This document shows positions 44,691 through 53,766 of a stretch of 64,000 nucleotides of DNA, in pieces. The position numbers and the translations under genes were made by a program. This DNA comes from Lachnospiraceae bacterium. Lineage in GTDB: Bacteria > Bacillota > Clostridia > Lachnospirales > Lachnospiraceae. The DNA is taken from positions 124,001 through 188,000 of the forward strand of contig JAFZQU010000001.1 of the NCBI GenBank assembly GCA_017620255.1. Direction: 5' to 3'. Numbering within the stretch: the stretch's first letter is position 1; each line of letters begins with the position of its first letter. The notes below the pieces were generated by a model. The model saw only the letters and a program-made list of their open reading frames with translations. It was not told where the DNA came from and made no database searches.

Positions 44691-46439
44691 ATGGAAAATA
44701 AAAAAGTCATGATGCTTGGAAATGAGGCGATCGCGCGGGGCGCGTATGAGGCGGGTGTAAAGGTTTCCGCCGCGTACCCGGGAACGCCGAGCACGGAGAT
44801 CAGTGAGAATCTCGTGCAGTATAAGGACAGTCTCTACTGTGAATGGTCGCCGAACGAAAAGGTGGCCATGGAGGTTGCGATCGGCGCATCCATCAGCGGT
44901 GTCAGGGCGATGGCGTCCATGAAACACGTCGGCGTGAATGTGGCGGCAGACCCGCTGTACACAGTCTCCTATATCGGCGTGACCGGCGGACTGGTACTCG
45001 TTGCGGCCGATGATCCGGGTTTATATTCTTCACAGAATGAACAGGATTCGCGCATGGTCGCAAGAGCTGCGCAGGTGCCGGTGCTTGAACCGTCCGATTC
45101 CCAGGAAGCAAAAGACTTTATGAAGTTCGCGTTTGACTTAAGCGAACAGTATGATACGCCCGTGATCCTGCGTACCACCACCAGACTTGCGCATTCGCAG
45201 GGACCGGTGGAACTGTGCGACCGCATAGAGGTGGCTGATAAACCTTATGAGCGCAACGTGGTAAAAAACGTCATGATGCCGGGCAACGCCAAGATCAGAC
45301 ACTTGGCGGTCGAAGAAAGAGAGAAGAAACTGATAGAGGATGCGTGTGATTTTGCCGTTAACCGCGTTGAGATGAGCGACACGAAGATCGGTGTGATCAC
45401 GAGCGGGATCCCTTATCAGTATGTGAAGGAAGCGCTGCCTTCCGCATCCGTACTGAAGTTAGGCCTCGTCAATCCGCTGCCGCGGAAACTGATCGAGGAT
45501 TTTGCAGCCAAAGTCGAGAAACTTTACATTGTCGAGGAACTCGATCCGCTGATCGAACTGCAGGTGAAGTCCTGGGGCATTCAGGCGACCGGCAAAGAGA
45601 TCTTTACGGTGCAGGGCGAATACAGCGCGAACATGTTAAGGAAAGCCATCCTCAAAGAGGAACTTGCCATAAACGAGCCGGCAAAAGTGCCGATGCGTCC
45701 GCCGATCCTCTGTCCCGGCTGCCCGCACAGAAGTGTGTATTCGGTACTGAACAAACTGAAGATCCATGCGGCAGGCGATATCGGCTGCTATACGCTTGGT
45801 GCGGTGGCACCGTTGTCCGTGATCGATACGACGGTCTGCATGGGCGCGTCCATTTCCACGCTGCACGGCATGGAAAAGGCAAAAGGCAGGGATTACATCA
45901 AAAACTGGGTTGCCGTGATCGGCGATTCCACGTTTATGCATACAGGCGTCAATTCGCTGATCAACATGGTCTATAACCAGGGAACGGGGACCGTCATGAT
46001 CCTCGACAATTCCACGACCGGCATGACCGGCCACCAGGATCATGCGGCGACCGGCAAGACCCTGCAGGGAGACATCGTGCCTGCGATCGATATCGTGGCT
46101 CTTTGCAAGTCTCTCGGTATTAAGAACGTGGAAGTGGTGGATGCATTTGATACGCAGAAACTGGAGGAAACGGTGAAGCGTGAGGTCGCAAAGGATGAGA
46201 TCTCCGTGATCATCACCAAATCCCCCTGCGTTCTGTTGAGTAAAGCACCCGTAACTAAGAGATGCGTGGTAGACCCTGAAAAATGCAAAAAGTGCGGCGC
46301 CTGCTTAAGACCCGGATGCCCTGCGATCACAAAGGGGGCAGACGGCGTGAGCGTGATCAATGATACGATGTGTAACGGCTGCGGACTGTGCAGACAGCTC
46401 TGCAAATTTGATGCGATCGCAGATGTGGCGGTAAGGTGA
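44691..46439 (+). CDS. iorA: Indolepyruvate:ferredoxin oxidoreductase, alpha subunit
   Basis: A 582-residue thiamine-diphosphate enzyme oxidising aryl 2-oxo acids to aryl-acetyl-CoA. Order: pyrimidine-binding domain (VSAAYPGTPSTEISE), core, TPP domain (GDIGCYTLGAVAPLSV, VIGDSTFMHTGVNSLINMVYN) and two 4Fe-4S clusters at the C-terminus (CKKCGACLRPGCP and CNGCGLCRQLC). The beta partner normally follows directly; here it lies 4.8 kb downstream beyond three signalling genes. Confidence 0.95.
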   Translation: MENKKVMMLGNEAIARGAYEAGVKVSAAYPGTPSTEISENLVQYKDSLYCEWSPNEKVAMEVAIGASISGVRAMASMKHVGVNVAADPLYTVSYIGVTGGLVLVAADDPGLYSSQNEQDSRMVARAAQVPVLEPSDSQEAKDFMKFAFDLSEQYDTPVILRTTTRLAHSQGPVELCDRIEVADKPYERNVVKNVMMPGNAKIRHLAVEEREKKLIEDACDFAVNRVEMSDTKIGVITSGIPYQYVKEALPSASVLKLGLVNPLPRKLIEDFAAKVEKLYIVEELDPLIELQVKSWGIQATGKEIFTVQGEYSANMLRKAILKEELAINEPAKVPMRPPILCPGCPHRSVYSVLNKLKIHAAGDIGCYTLGAVAPLSVIDTTVCMGASISTLHGMEKAKGRDYIKNWVAVIGDSTFMHTGVNSLINMVYNQGTGTVMILDNSTTGMTGHQDHAATGKTLQGDIVPAIDIVALCKSLGIKNVEVVDAFDTQKLEETVKREVAKDEISVIITKSPCVLLSKAPVTKRCVVDPEKCKKCGACLRPGCPAITKGADGVSVINDTMCNGCGLCRQLCKFDAIADVAVR

Positions 46440-46449
46440 GATAAGACCT

Positions 46450-47226
46450 ATGGATATGCGGATCCTGATGATCTCAGAAAGAAAATCGATGTTAGTCAAT
46501 GCACTGGTGGAAGGCCTTCAGAAAGAGGGCTTTAAGATCGTGGTCTCACCGATGGATCTGAAGAAACTTCCGACCGTCAAAGAGCCGCCGGCGACTCTGC
46601 TGTTTTATCTGCAGAACGGATACCAGGATGCACCCATGGAAGTCAGGATGAAACTCATACAGGACTACATGGATGAGCGCAAGCTTGGCAATGAGCAGAT
46701 CTCCCTGTTTTTGCTTGGCGAAGCGGATGAACTGGCAAGGGCGAAGAGTGCGATCCCACAGGGTTATATCAGCGGGATGTTCATACGTCCCTTCCGTGCG
46801 GATGACGTGGCCCGCGCGATCCGGGAGAAAGATACGGAAAATGAAGAGACCTATAAGACGTTAAAGAACGTCCTGATCGTCGATGATGACCCCGTCATGC
46901 TCCGCACGATGCAGGAGACGCTGGCCGGGCACTACCGTGTGTTTACGGCAGGTTCCGGCATGAACGCGATCCAGCTGCTGACCACGACGGCAATGGACCT
47001 GATCCTGCTTGACTATGAAATGCCCGTGGTCAAAGGACCGCAGGTCCTTGAGATGCTGCGCCAGGAACCGAAAACAAAAGATATTCCCGTCATGTTTCTG
47101 ACCGCGAAAAGCGACCGGCATTCCATTTCACAGATCCTGAAGCTGAAGCCGGAAGGATATCTGCTGAAGAGCCAGCCGCAATCGGCGATCGAACAGGCGA
47201 TCGCGAATTTTTTCGCGGAGAAATAA
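46450..47226 (+). CDS. Response regulator with tandem receiver domains (first one degenerate)
   Basis: A 258-residue protein. Residues 1-125 look like a receiver-fold domain without the acceptor Asp (RILMISERKSMLVNAL); residues 137-258 are a normal receiver with Asp in LILLDYEMPVVKG and the conserved Lys in GYLLKS. No output domain exists, so it may relay phosphate or act by binding a partner. It lies 11 bases after iorA and 4 before the BMP protein. Confidence 0.85.
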   Translation: MDMRILMISERKSMLVNALVEGLQKEGFKIVVSPMDLKKLPTVKEPPATLLFYLQNGYQDAPMEVRMKLIQDYMDERKLGNEQISLFLLGEADELARAKSAIPQGYISGMFIRPFRADDVARAIREKDTENEETYKTLKNVLIVDDDPVMLRTMQETLAGHYRVFTAGSGMNAIQLLTTTAMDLILLDYEMPVVKGPQVLEMLRQEPKTKDIPVMFLTAKSDRHSISQILKLKPEGYLLKSQPQSAIEQAIANFFAEK

Positions 47227-47229
47227 CAT

Positions 47230-48321
47230 ATGAAAAAGACGTATTTCATCATTTTGGGGATCCTTGTAATCTTTGTGGTCGGCTTCGTGATCATTTCACA
47301 GAGCATGAAGAATGAGGAGCCGGAGAGTGCAAACCGCAAGATCGCGCTGCTGATGAATGGCAGCAGGGAAGACCACAGTTATTGTCAGGCCCAATATGAA
47401 GGAATGCGTGCCTATGAACTGTCATCCGGAGATATCGTTTCTTACTTTGACAATGTGCAGCCGGATGAACGTTTCGAAAATCTGGTGCATGAACTGATCT
47501 TAACAGGCTATGGGATCATCGTCTGTGATTCCTATGTATACGAGCCGAAGATCACGGAACTCGCACATGAAAACCCCGATGTCTATTTTCTGAATGCGTC
47601 CGGCACGGAAACGGCCGGCAATTATTCTTCCTATCTGGGACGCGTCTATCAGGCCCGTTATCTGACCGGTATCGTGGCCGGCATGCAGACAAAGACAGAT
47701 CGGATCGGCTATATCGTGGCTACGCCGACACCGGAAACGATCCGGCAGGTCAACGCGTTCACGATCGGCGTCAGGAAGGTTAATCCCGATGCGACCGTCT
47801 ATGTCCGTCACACCAATCACTGGAACAACGATAAGATCGCGGAAACCGTTACGGAGAAACTGCTCAAGGAGCAGGATATCGATGTGCTGACCCTGCATAC
47901 CAATACGATAATGCCCCTTAAGATCGCAAATGAGAGAGGGATCTATACGATCGGGAACAACCGCGACAACAGGGACCTTTTCCCGAACACCTATCTGATC
48001 GCCTGCGTGTTTGACTGGGCACCGTTTTTTACGGAGCGTATCGGTGAATGCAACCGCAACAAGTTTGTCGGACAGCATTACTGGGAAGGCATGCGTACGG
48101 GGATCGTCGCGATCTCGGAACCGACCGCTCTGGTAAGTCCCGAGACAAAGCGGATCGTGGAAGCGGAACAGAACAGGATCATGACGGGGCGTTATGATGT
48201 ATTTTTCGGACCGGTTACGGATACGGATGGATTCGTGCGTGTCAGAAAAGGAGAGAACCTGCCGGATACCGAACTGTTAGAGCATATGGACTGGTATGTT
48301 GAAGGAGTGGATGTGGAATGA
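47230..48321 (+). CDS. BMP-family (PnrA-like) substrate-binding protein, membrane anchored
   Basis: A 363-residue protein with an N-terminal span (7-24) but no lipobox. The periplasmic-binding fold is recognised from RKIALLMNGSREDHSYCQAQYEG, DVYFLNASGTETAGNYSSYLGRVYQARYLTGIVAGM (family signature) and WAPFFTERIGECN. BMP proteins usually bind nucleosides for uptake; no permease is near. Its stop overlaps the kinase start by 4 bases (ATGA), so it likely works as the kinase's ligand-sensing partner (inference). Confidence 0.85.
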   Translation: MKKTYFIILGILVIFVVGFVIISQSMKNEEPESANRKIALLMNGSREDHSYCQAQYEGMRAYELSSGDIVSYFDNVQPDERFENLVHELILTGYGIIVCDSYVYEPKITELAHENPDVYFLNASGTETAGNYSSYLGRVYQARYLTGIVAGMQTKTDRIGYIVATPTPETIRQVNAFTIGVRKVNPDATVYVRHTNHWNNDKIAETVTEKLLKEQDIDVLTLHTNTIMPLKIANERGIYTIGNNRDNRDLFPNTYLIACVFDWAPFFTERIGECNRNKFVGQHYWEGMRTGIVAISEPTALVSPETKRIVEAEQNRIMTGRYDVFFGPVTDTDGFVRVRKGENLPDTELLEHMDWYVEGVDVE

Positions 48322-51173
48322 AGGAGGGACGCAAAGGGATCATCATGAGCCGCGGCATGATCCGCCTGATGGCCACGCTCGCCGTCATGCTGCTCCTGCT
48401 GCTTGCGATCGGGCTGTTCCTGTATTTGCGCGTCAACCGGCTCCTGAACGTATACATGGAAGAACAGGGGAAAAAGCAGGCGGAGACGCTTTCGGAGGTG
48501 ACATCCAGACAGCTGGAGGGGGAACTGAAAGCGCTTTCGACTGTTGCCAGTGAGTTCACCAAGGTGGAGGAAGTCAGCGTGGATGCCCTGCGTGCCATGC
48601 AGGATTCCGATCACGAAAGCCGGATCGGTGTGCAGCGCGTGGATGGCAATCCGTATTACGGTATTCCCTACAGTGCGGAAACATTTGGCTGTATCGAGAA
48701 TGCGATCCACGGCGAAACAGCCATGTCATATGTGCAGGGAAAAGGACTGATGTTCTGCGTTCCTGCTTTTCGCGACAAAAACGTAGCCTATGTCATCTAC
48801 CGGATCTATCCGGAATCCCAGCTTTATGAGCACTTTGGCGTAGAGAGCTACAGCGGGATGGGACGTGTCTGCATCAAGGACAGAAACGGTCATGTGGTCA
48901 TCCCCGCCAAAACGCAGGAACCTTCGGAAAAACTGCTCTTTACGGATCAGAACGTGGAAGACGGTATGCAGGAACTGATGCGCGACCTGTTCACGACGGG
49001 AAGCGCGGCGACTTTCAGAACCACCTCTTATGGCGAACAGATGCTGTTTGCGGCAGAGATTGACGGCAGTGATTTTTATCTCGAAGGATATGTGCCGCAG
49101 GCAGTGGTCGAGGAAGGCGTCAAGTACGTGAAAATGCTCGTGATCCTCGTCTTCCTGGTCCTGGCCGCGCTGGTGTTCCTTGGCGGCTTTTTGCTGACGA
49201 GGCTCGAGAGCAGGGCGCAGGAGAGTGAGAAACTCAGGGCAGCTTCACTGGTTGCGGCAAAATCAAACGCGGCGAAAAGTGATTTTCTCGCGAACATGTC
49301 TCACGAGATCCGGACGCCGATCAACGCGATGCTCGGCATGAATGAGATGATCATCCGTGAGAGCAGCGATGAACAGATAAAGAATTATGCCGGTAATATC
49401 GAGAGCGCGGGCAAGAACCTGTTGTCCATCATCAATGATATTCTGGATTTTTCCAAGATCGAGGCGGGAAAGATGGAACTCTCAAACGCACCGTATCAGC
49501 TTTCATCGCTGCTAAACGATGTCAGCAACATGATCATATTCCGGGCACGCACAAAGAACCTGCAATACTTTGTGGATGTGGACGAGACCACGCCGGACGG
49601 CCTTTACGGCGATGAGGTGCGGATCCGTCAGGTGCTCGTGAATGTGCTGACAAACGCGGTGAAATATACCAACGAAGGCAGTGTGACCCTGCATGTGGGA
49701 TATGAGAGGGAAGAAGACCGGGAAGACGGAAAATACCTGAAACTTATCATCACGGTCAAGGACACGGGGATCGGGATCCGCGAAGAGGATATCAAGAAGC
49801 TGTTCGTGAAGTTTGAGCGTGTAGACCTTTCCCAGAACAAAACCGTTGAGGGAACGGGACTCGGGCTTGCGATCACTTATAACATCCTGCAGCTGATGGG
49901 CGGGGATATCCGGGTAAAGAGTGAGTACGGAAAAGGTTCCGTCTTTACCGTGGTTCTTCCGCAGAAGATCGTCGCGGATGAAGCGATCGGGCGTTTCAGA
50001 GACCGCTTCGGGAACGCCGCGAGCGAAAAGAAGACATACCGCCAGTCCTTTATCGCAAAGAACGCCAATATCCTTGTTGTTGACGATACAAAGGTCAATC
50101 TGATCGTGATCGAAGGCCTGCTGAAAAAGACGCAGCTTGTGATCGATACGGCATTGAGCGGCGAGGAGGCTTTGAGGCTTACGAAGAACACGCCGTATGA
50201 CCTGATCCTGATGGACCAGCGCATGCCGCAGATGGACGGGAGTGAGGCGATGGAGCGGATCCGTGCGCAGGAAGACGGCATGAACCGGGAAACACCCGTG
50301 ATCGCACTGACGGCGGATGCGGTGCAGGGCGCAAGAGCACGTTATCTGAAGGCCGGCTTTACCGATTATCTTTCAAAACCCGTGGATGCGGTCGTGCTGG
50401 AAACGACGCTGGTCAAATACCTGCCGCCTGAAAAGGTCGTACTTTTACCGGCAGAAGAAGAGGCTGAGACTGCCGCGACCGAAACGGCTAAAGAGTGCGT
50501 AAGGGAACCGGAACCGGCTCCTGCAGAGACGGAACGCAGTCCTGAGCCGGCAGCAGGAGAGGATCTGCCGGATCTAGAGAGCATATATGAGAGTACGGAT
50601 GAACTCTCTTATGAGGACGCCCTGCAGCAGGTGGGAACCAAAGAACTGCTCGCGGCCACGGTCAGACAGTTCTATGAAGATATCGTGGAAAATGCGGATG
50701 CGATCCTGCAGTATTTACTGCAGGGAGATTACGGGAATTACACGATCCGGGTACATGCACTCAAAAGCAGTGCGCGCCTGATCGGTGCTACATTCCTTTC
50801 TGCGGAAGCCAGATCACTGGAGGAAGCGGGAAACCGCGTGATGGACGGAACGCTGTCCGATAAGGTGTTAAAGGAACGCACGCCTTGCATGCTGCAGGAT
50901 TACCGGGCACTTCTGGATATTCTGAAACCGTTTGCAGGGAGCACGGGGGCGGACGCATCGGAGGATGCGCCGCTGATCAGTGATGACGAACTGGCAGAAG
51001 CCTATGAAGCGATCCATGAGTTTGCACAGATGTATGACATCAACAGTGTGGACAGCATTGTGGCGCAGCTGAAAGAGTACCGGATCCCTGAGAACGAAGA
51101 AGAACGCGTGAAAAAGATAGCGCAGGCTGCGCGCGGATCCGACTGGGAAACACTCGGAAAACTGACGGAATAG
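48318..51173 (+). CDS. Hybrid sensor histidine kinase with receiver and HPt domains
   Basis: A 951-residue phosphorelay protein. One span (14-36), an extracellular Cache-like region (about 40-265), a second span (272-295), HisKA with His in FLANMSHEIRTPINAM, HATPase (NVLTNAVKYTNEG, GTGLGLAITYN), receiver with Asp in LILMDQRMPQMDG, a Pro/Glu/Ala-rich linker and a C-terminal HPt with His in RVHALKSSARLIGA. It overlaps the BMP gene by 4 bases. The internal relay could pass phosphate to the tandem receiver protein. Confidence 0.93.
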   Translation: MKEGRKGIIMSRGMIRLMATLAVMLLLLLAIGLFLYLRVNRLLNVYMEEQGKKQAETLSEVTSRQLEGELKALSTVASEFTKVEEVSVDALRAMQDSDHESRIGVQRVDGNPYYGIPYSAETFGCIENAIHGETAMSYVQGKGLMFCVPAFRDKNVAYVIYRIYPESQLYEHFGVESYSGMGRVCIKDRNGHVVIPAKTQEPSEKLLFTDQNVEDGMQELMRDLFTTGSAATFRTTSYGEQMLFAAEIDGSDFYLEGYVPQAVVEEGVKYVKMLVILVFLVLAALVFLGGFLLTRLESRAQESEKLRAASLVAAKSNAAKSDFLANMSHEIRTPINAMLGMNEMIIRESSDEQIKNYAGNIESAGKNLLSIINDILDFSKIEAGKMELSNAPYQLSSLLNDVSNMIIFRARTKNLQYFVDVDETTPDGLYGDEVRIRQVLVNVLTNAVKYTNEGSVTLHVGYEREEDREDGKYLKLIITVKDTGIGIREEDIKKLFVKFERVDLSQNKTVEGTGLGLAITYNILQLMGGDIRVKSEYGKGSVFTVVLPQKIVADEAIGRFRDRFGNAASEKKTYRQSFIAKNANILVVDDTKVNLIVIEGLLKKTQLVIDTALSGEEALRLTKNTPYDLILMDQRMPQMDGSEAMERIRAQEDGMNRETPVIALTADAVQGARARYLKAGFTDYLSKPVDAVVLETTLVKYLPPEKVVLLPAEEEAETAATETAKECVREPEPAPAETERSPEPAAGEDLPDLESIYESTDELSYEDALQQVGTKELLAATVRQFYEDIVENADAILQYLLQGDYGNYTIRVHALKSSARLIGATFLSAEARSLEEAGNRVMDGTLSDKVLKERTPCMLQDYRALLDILKPFAGSTGADASEDAPLISDDELAEAYEAIHEFAQMYDINSVDSIVAQLKEYRIPENEEERVKKIAQAARGSDWETLGKLTE

Positions 51174-51204
51174 CAGAAAGTTGTGTGATTTTTCCAAAAT
51201 CCGA

Positions 51205-51233
51205 TTGATTAGAGCGGGTATACGCTTTATAAT
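51205..51233 (+). promoter_or_regulatory. Internal promoter of iorB
   Basis: -35 TTGATT (51205-51210), 17-base spacer, -10 TATAAT (51228-51233), 33 bases before the iorB ATG. It gives iorB-paaK-ACT expression that does not depend on transcription through the signalling genes. Confidence 0.65.
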
Positions 51234-51266
51234 TGTCAAAAATACATGCACAGCGGGAGAGAGACC

Positions 51267-51836
51267 ATGGTTACAAAAAACATCATGATCGTCGGTGTCG
51301 GCGGTCAGGGAACGTTGCTTACAAGCAGGATCCTAGGCGGGATCATGCGGCAGGGCGGCTACGAAGTTAAAATGTCGGAGGTACACGGAATGGCCCAGCG
51401 CGGCGGCTCCGTGGTGACATTTGTCAGATACGGCGATACGGTAAGAGAGCCGATCGTCGAAGAAGGATGCGCAGATGTACTGATCGCATTTGAGCGTCTT
51501 GAGGCTTTGCGCTACGCACATTTCCTGAAAAAGGACGGTGTGCTGATCGTCAACGATGAGCGGATCGATCCGATGCCGGTCGTTATGGGTGCGGCCGAAT
51601 ATCCGGAAGGCATCATTGAGGACCTGAAGAGCCGCTATAAAGTGATCGCGATCGATGCGATGAGCGAAGCCAAGAAACTCGGCAATCCCAAGGTGTTTAA
51701 CGTGATCGTGCTCGGCGTTGCAGCCAAGCATATGGATTTTTCTAAAGAAGAATGGATGCGGGTGATCGAACAGACGGTCAAGCCGCAGTTTGTGGATATC
51801 AACAAGCAGGCGTTTTCGATCGGGTATGCATCCTGA
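51267..51836 (+). CDS. iorB: Indolepyruvate:ferredoxin oxidoreductase, beta subunit
   Basis: About 189 residues from ATG 51267 (GGGAGAGAG upstream; an ATG at 51246 is less likely). Contains the gamma-type domain of 2-oxoacid oxidoreductases: VGVGGQGTLLTSRILG and VHGMAQRGGSVVTFVRYG. It is the partner of IorA, completing the enzyme that makes aryl-acetyl-CoA from aryl 2-oxo acids. Confidence 0.94.
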   Translation: MVTKNIMIVGVGGQGTLLTSRILGGIMRQGGYEVKMSEVHGMAQRGGSVVTFVRYGDTVREPIVEEGCADVLIAFERLEALRYAHFLKKDGVLIVNDERIDPMPVVMGAAEYPEGIIEDLKSRYKVIAIDAMSEAKKLGNPKVFNVIVLGVAAKHMDFSKEEWMRVIEQTVKPQFVDINKQAFSIGYAS

Positions 51837-51867
51837 TGGCGCGGCACACTGAAGAGGGAGGATCAAA

Positions 51868-53166
51868 ATGATCTGGAATGAAGCCAAAGAGTGCATGAGC
51901 AGAGATGAGATGACACATCTGCAGAGTGCCAGACTTTGCAAACTGATAGACAGGGTCTATCACAACGTGGAATACTACCGCAAAAAAATGCAGGCAGTGG
52001 GTCTGGAACCCGGAGACATCAACGGGATCGAGGACATTACCAAACTGCCCTATACAACGAAAGATGACCTGAGGGACACCTATCCCTTCGGCCTCTTTGC
52101 CGTACCCAGATCGCAGATCGTGCGTATCCATGCCAGCAGCGGCACGACCGGAAAGGCCACGGTCGTCGGCTACACGAGACGGGACATCGATGTCTGGTCC
52201 GAGTGTGTGGCCCGCTCCATGACGATGGCTGATATCGGAAAAGACGATACGATCCAGATCGCTTACGGCTACGGCCTGTTCACCGGCGGCCTCGGTGCGC
52301 ACTACGGTGCGGAAAACCTGGGTGCGACCGTTGTTCCCATGTCTACCGGCAATACAAAGAAGCTGATCACCATGATGGAGGACTTCGGTGTGACAGCCAT
52401 CGCCTGCACGCCTTCCTATTTGCTGCATGTGGCAGAGACACTGGAAGCGGAAGGCATGCTCGGCCGGATCAAACTGCGCAGGGCTGTCTGCGGCGCGGAA
52501 CCCTGGACCGAAAACATGCGCAAACTCATTGAAGACTGGCTGCATATCAAGGCCCACGATATCTACGGTCTCTCTGAAGTGATGGGACCGGGCGTGGCCT
52601 GTGACTGCTCCTTCCATAACGGACTGCACGTGCACGAGGATCATTTCCTGCCGGAGATCATCTCCCCGGCAACCCTTGAGCCGGTAGCGGATGGAGAGAC
52701 AGGCGAACTGGTATTTACGACCCTGACCAAAGAAGGGATCCCTCTGATCCGTTACAGGACCAAGGACCTGACCAGCATTGACAGATCGGTCTGCGAATGC
52801 GGCCGTACCACGGCCAGGATCTCCCGTTTTAAAGGCAGGAGCGATGATATGCTCATCATCCGCGGTGTCAATGTATTCCCGTCGCAGGTGGAAGCGGCGC
52901 TGCTGGAAGTTGATGAGACGACGCCGAACTACATGATGATCGTGGACCGCGTGGACCATCAGGATACGCTGGAAGTACAGGTGGAAGTGGAAGAGCGGTT
53001 CTTTGACGATGATATGCGCGGACTGGATCAGTTATCCAAGAAGATCCAGCTTGTCTTAAAGCAGGCCCTGGGACTTGCAGTTAAGATCACGCTGGTTGAG
53101 CCGCACACCCTGGAGCGCTTCGAGGGCAAGGCAAAGCATGTGATCGACAAGCGTAAGTACGATTGA
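51868..53166 (+). CDS. paaK: Phenylacetate-CoA ligase
   Basis: A 432-residue AMP-forming ligase. The ATP-loop HASSGTTGKATVVGYT (residues 90-105), YGLSEVMGPGVACDC and C-terminal KGRSDDMLIIRGVNVFPSQVE are diagnostic. It joins or, in reverse, splits aryl-acetates and CoA; next to iorAB it may release arylacetate while making ATP (inference). Confidence 0.95.
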   Translation: MIWNEAKECMSRDEMTHLQSARLCKLIDRVYHNVEYYRKKMQAVGLEPGDINGIEDITKLPYTTKDDLRDTYPFGLFAVPRSQIVRIHASSGTTGKATVVGYTRRDIDVWSECVARSMTMADIGKDDTIQIAYGYGLFTGGLGAHYGAENLGATVVPMSTGNTKKLITMMEDFGVTAIACTPSYLLHVAETLEAEGMLGRIKLRRAVCGAEPWTENMRKLIEDWLHIKAHDIYGLSEVMGPGVACDCSFHNGLHVHEDHFLPEIISPATLEPVADGETGELVFTTLTKEGIPLIRYRTKDLTSIDRSVCECGRTTARISRFKGRSDDMLIIRGVNVFPSQVEAALLEVDETTPNYMMIVDRVDHQDTLEVQVEVEERFFDDDMRGLDQLSKKIQLVLKQALGLAVKITLVEPHTLERFEGKAKHVIDKRKYD

Positions 53167-53195
53167 GACGGCACCCTGAAAAGAGGAGGTATGGT

Positions 53196-53609
53196 ATGGT
53201 AAAACAGGTTACGATCTTTATAGCAAATAAAGAAGGCAGGATCGAAAAGGTTACGGAGGTGCTCAAGCAGAACGGGATCAATATCTCGTCCTTAAGCCTT
53301 GCCGAGTCTGTTGATTTCGGGCTTCTGCGCCTGATCGTTTCGGATCCGGAAAAAGCCCTTTCCTGCCTGAAGGATGCGGGGCTTTCTGCAAAACTTTCCA
53401 ATGTGATCGCTGTGCGTATTTCCAACGATCCGGGATCCCTGCATGACCTTCTGACTGCCATGAAGGAATTCAACATCGAGTATATGTACGTTCTTTCCAC
53501 CCAGGATACGGCTTCCATGATCATGAAGATCCGCGACATCGAAGGCGCGGAGAAGGTGCTTGCAGACGAAGGATTCACGGTCTTAAAGCCGGAAGAGGTG
53601 TATCAGTAA
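53196..53609 (+). CDS. ACT-domain regulatory protein
   Basis: A 137-residue protein with two ACT-like domains (about 1-68 and 70-137): VTIFIANKEGRIEKVTEVLKQ and VIAVRISNDPGSLHDLLTAM. ATG 53196 has AGGAGG 6 bases before it; a TTG farther up in paaK is rejected. ACT proteins sense amino acids; they regularly follow paaK in this cluster, and likely tune it to aromatic amino acid supply (inference). Confidence 0.87.
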   Translation: MVKQVTIFIANKEGRIEKVTEVLKQNGINISSLSLAESVDFGLLRLIVSDPEKALSCLKDAGLSAKLSNVIAVRISNDPGSLHDLLTAMKEFNIEYMYVLSTQDTASMIMKIRDIEGAEKVLADEGFTVLKPEEVYQ

Positions 53610-53766
53610 AAATCAGTCCATAAAATTTCATAATACAGACCTTTGACCGTAACAAAAAACACTTCAGTGTGTTAACATGGTACTCAGATGAAACAGGTTG
53701 GGTAGGACAGACCGGCACTTGTGCCGCGTTCTGACCGGTGAACACGCAGGAGAGGAGACTGGCAAA

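Noticed and set aside
53700-53766. Cyclic di-GMP riboswitch before the giant secreted protein
   Set aside because: Only a CGGCA/TGCCG hairpin is present; the conserved aptamer core was not found.
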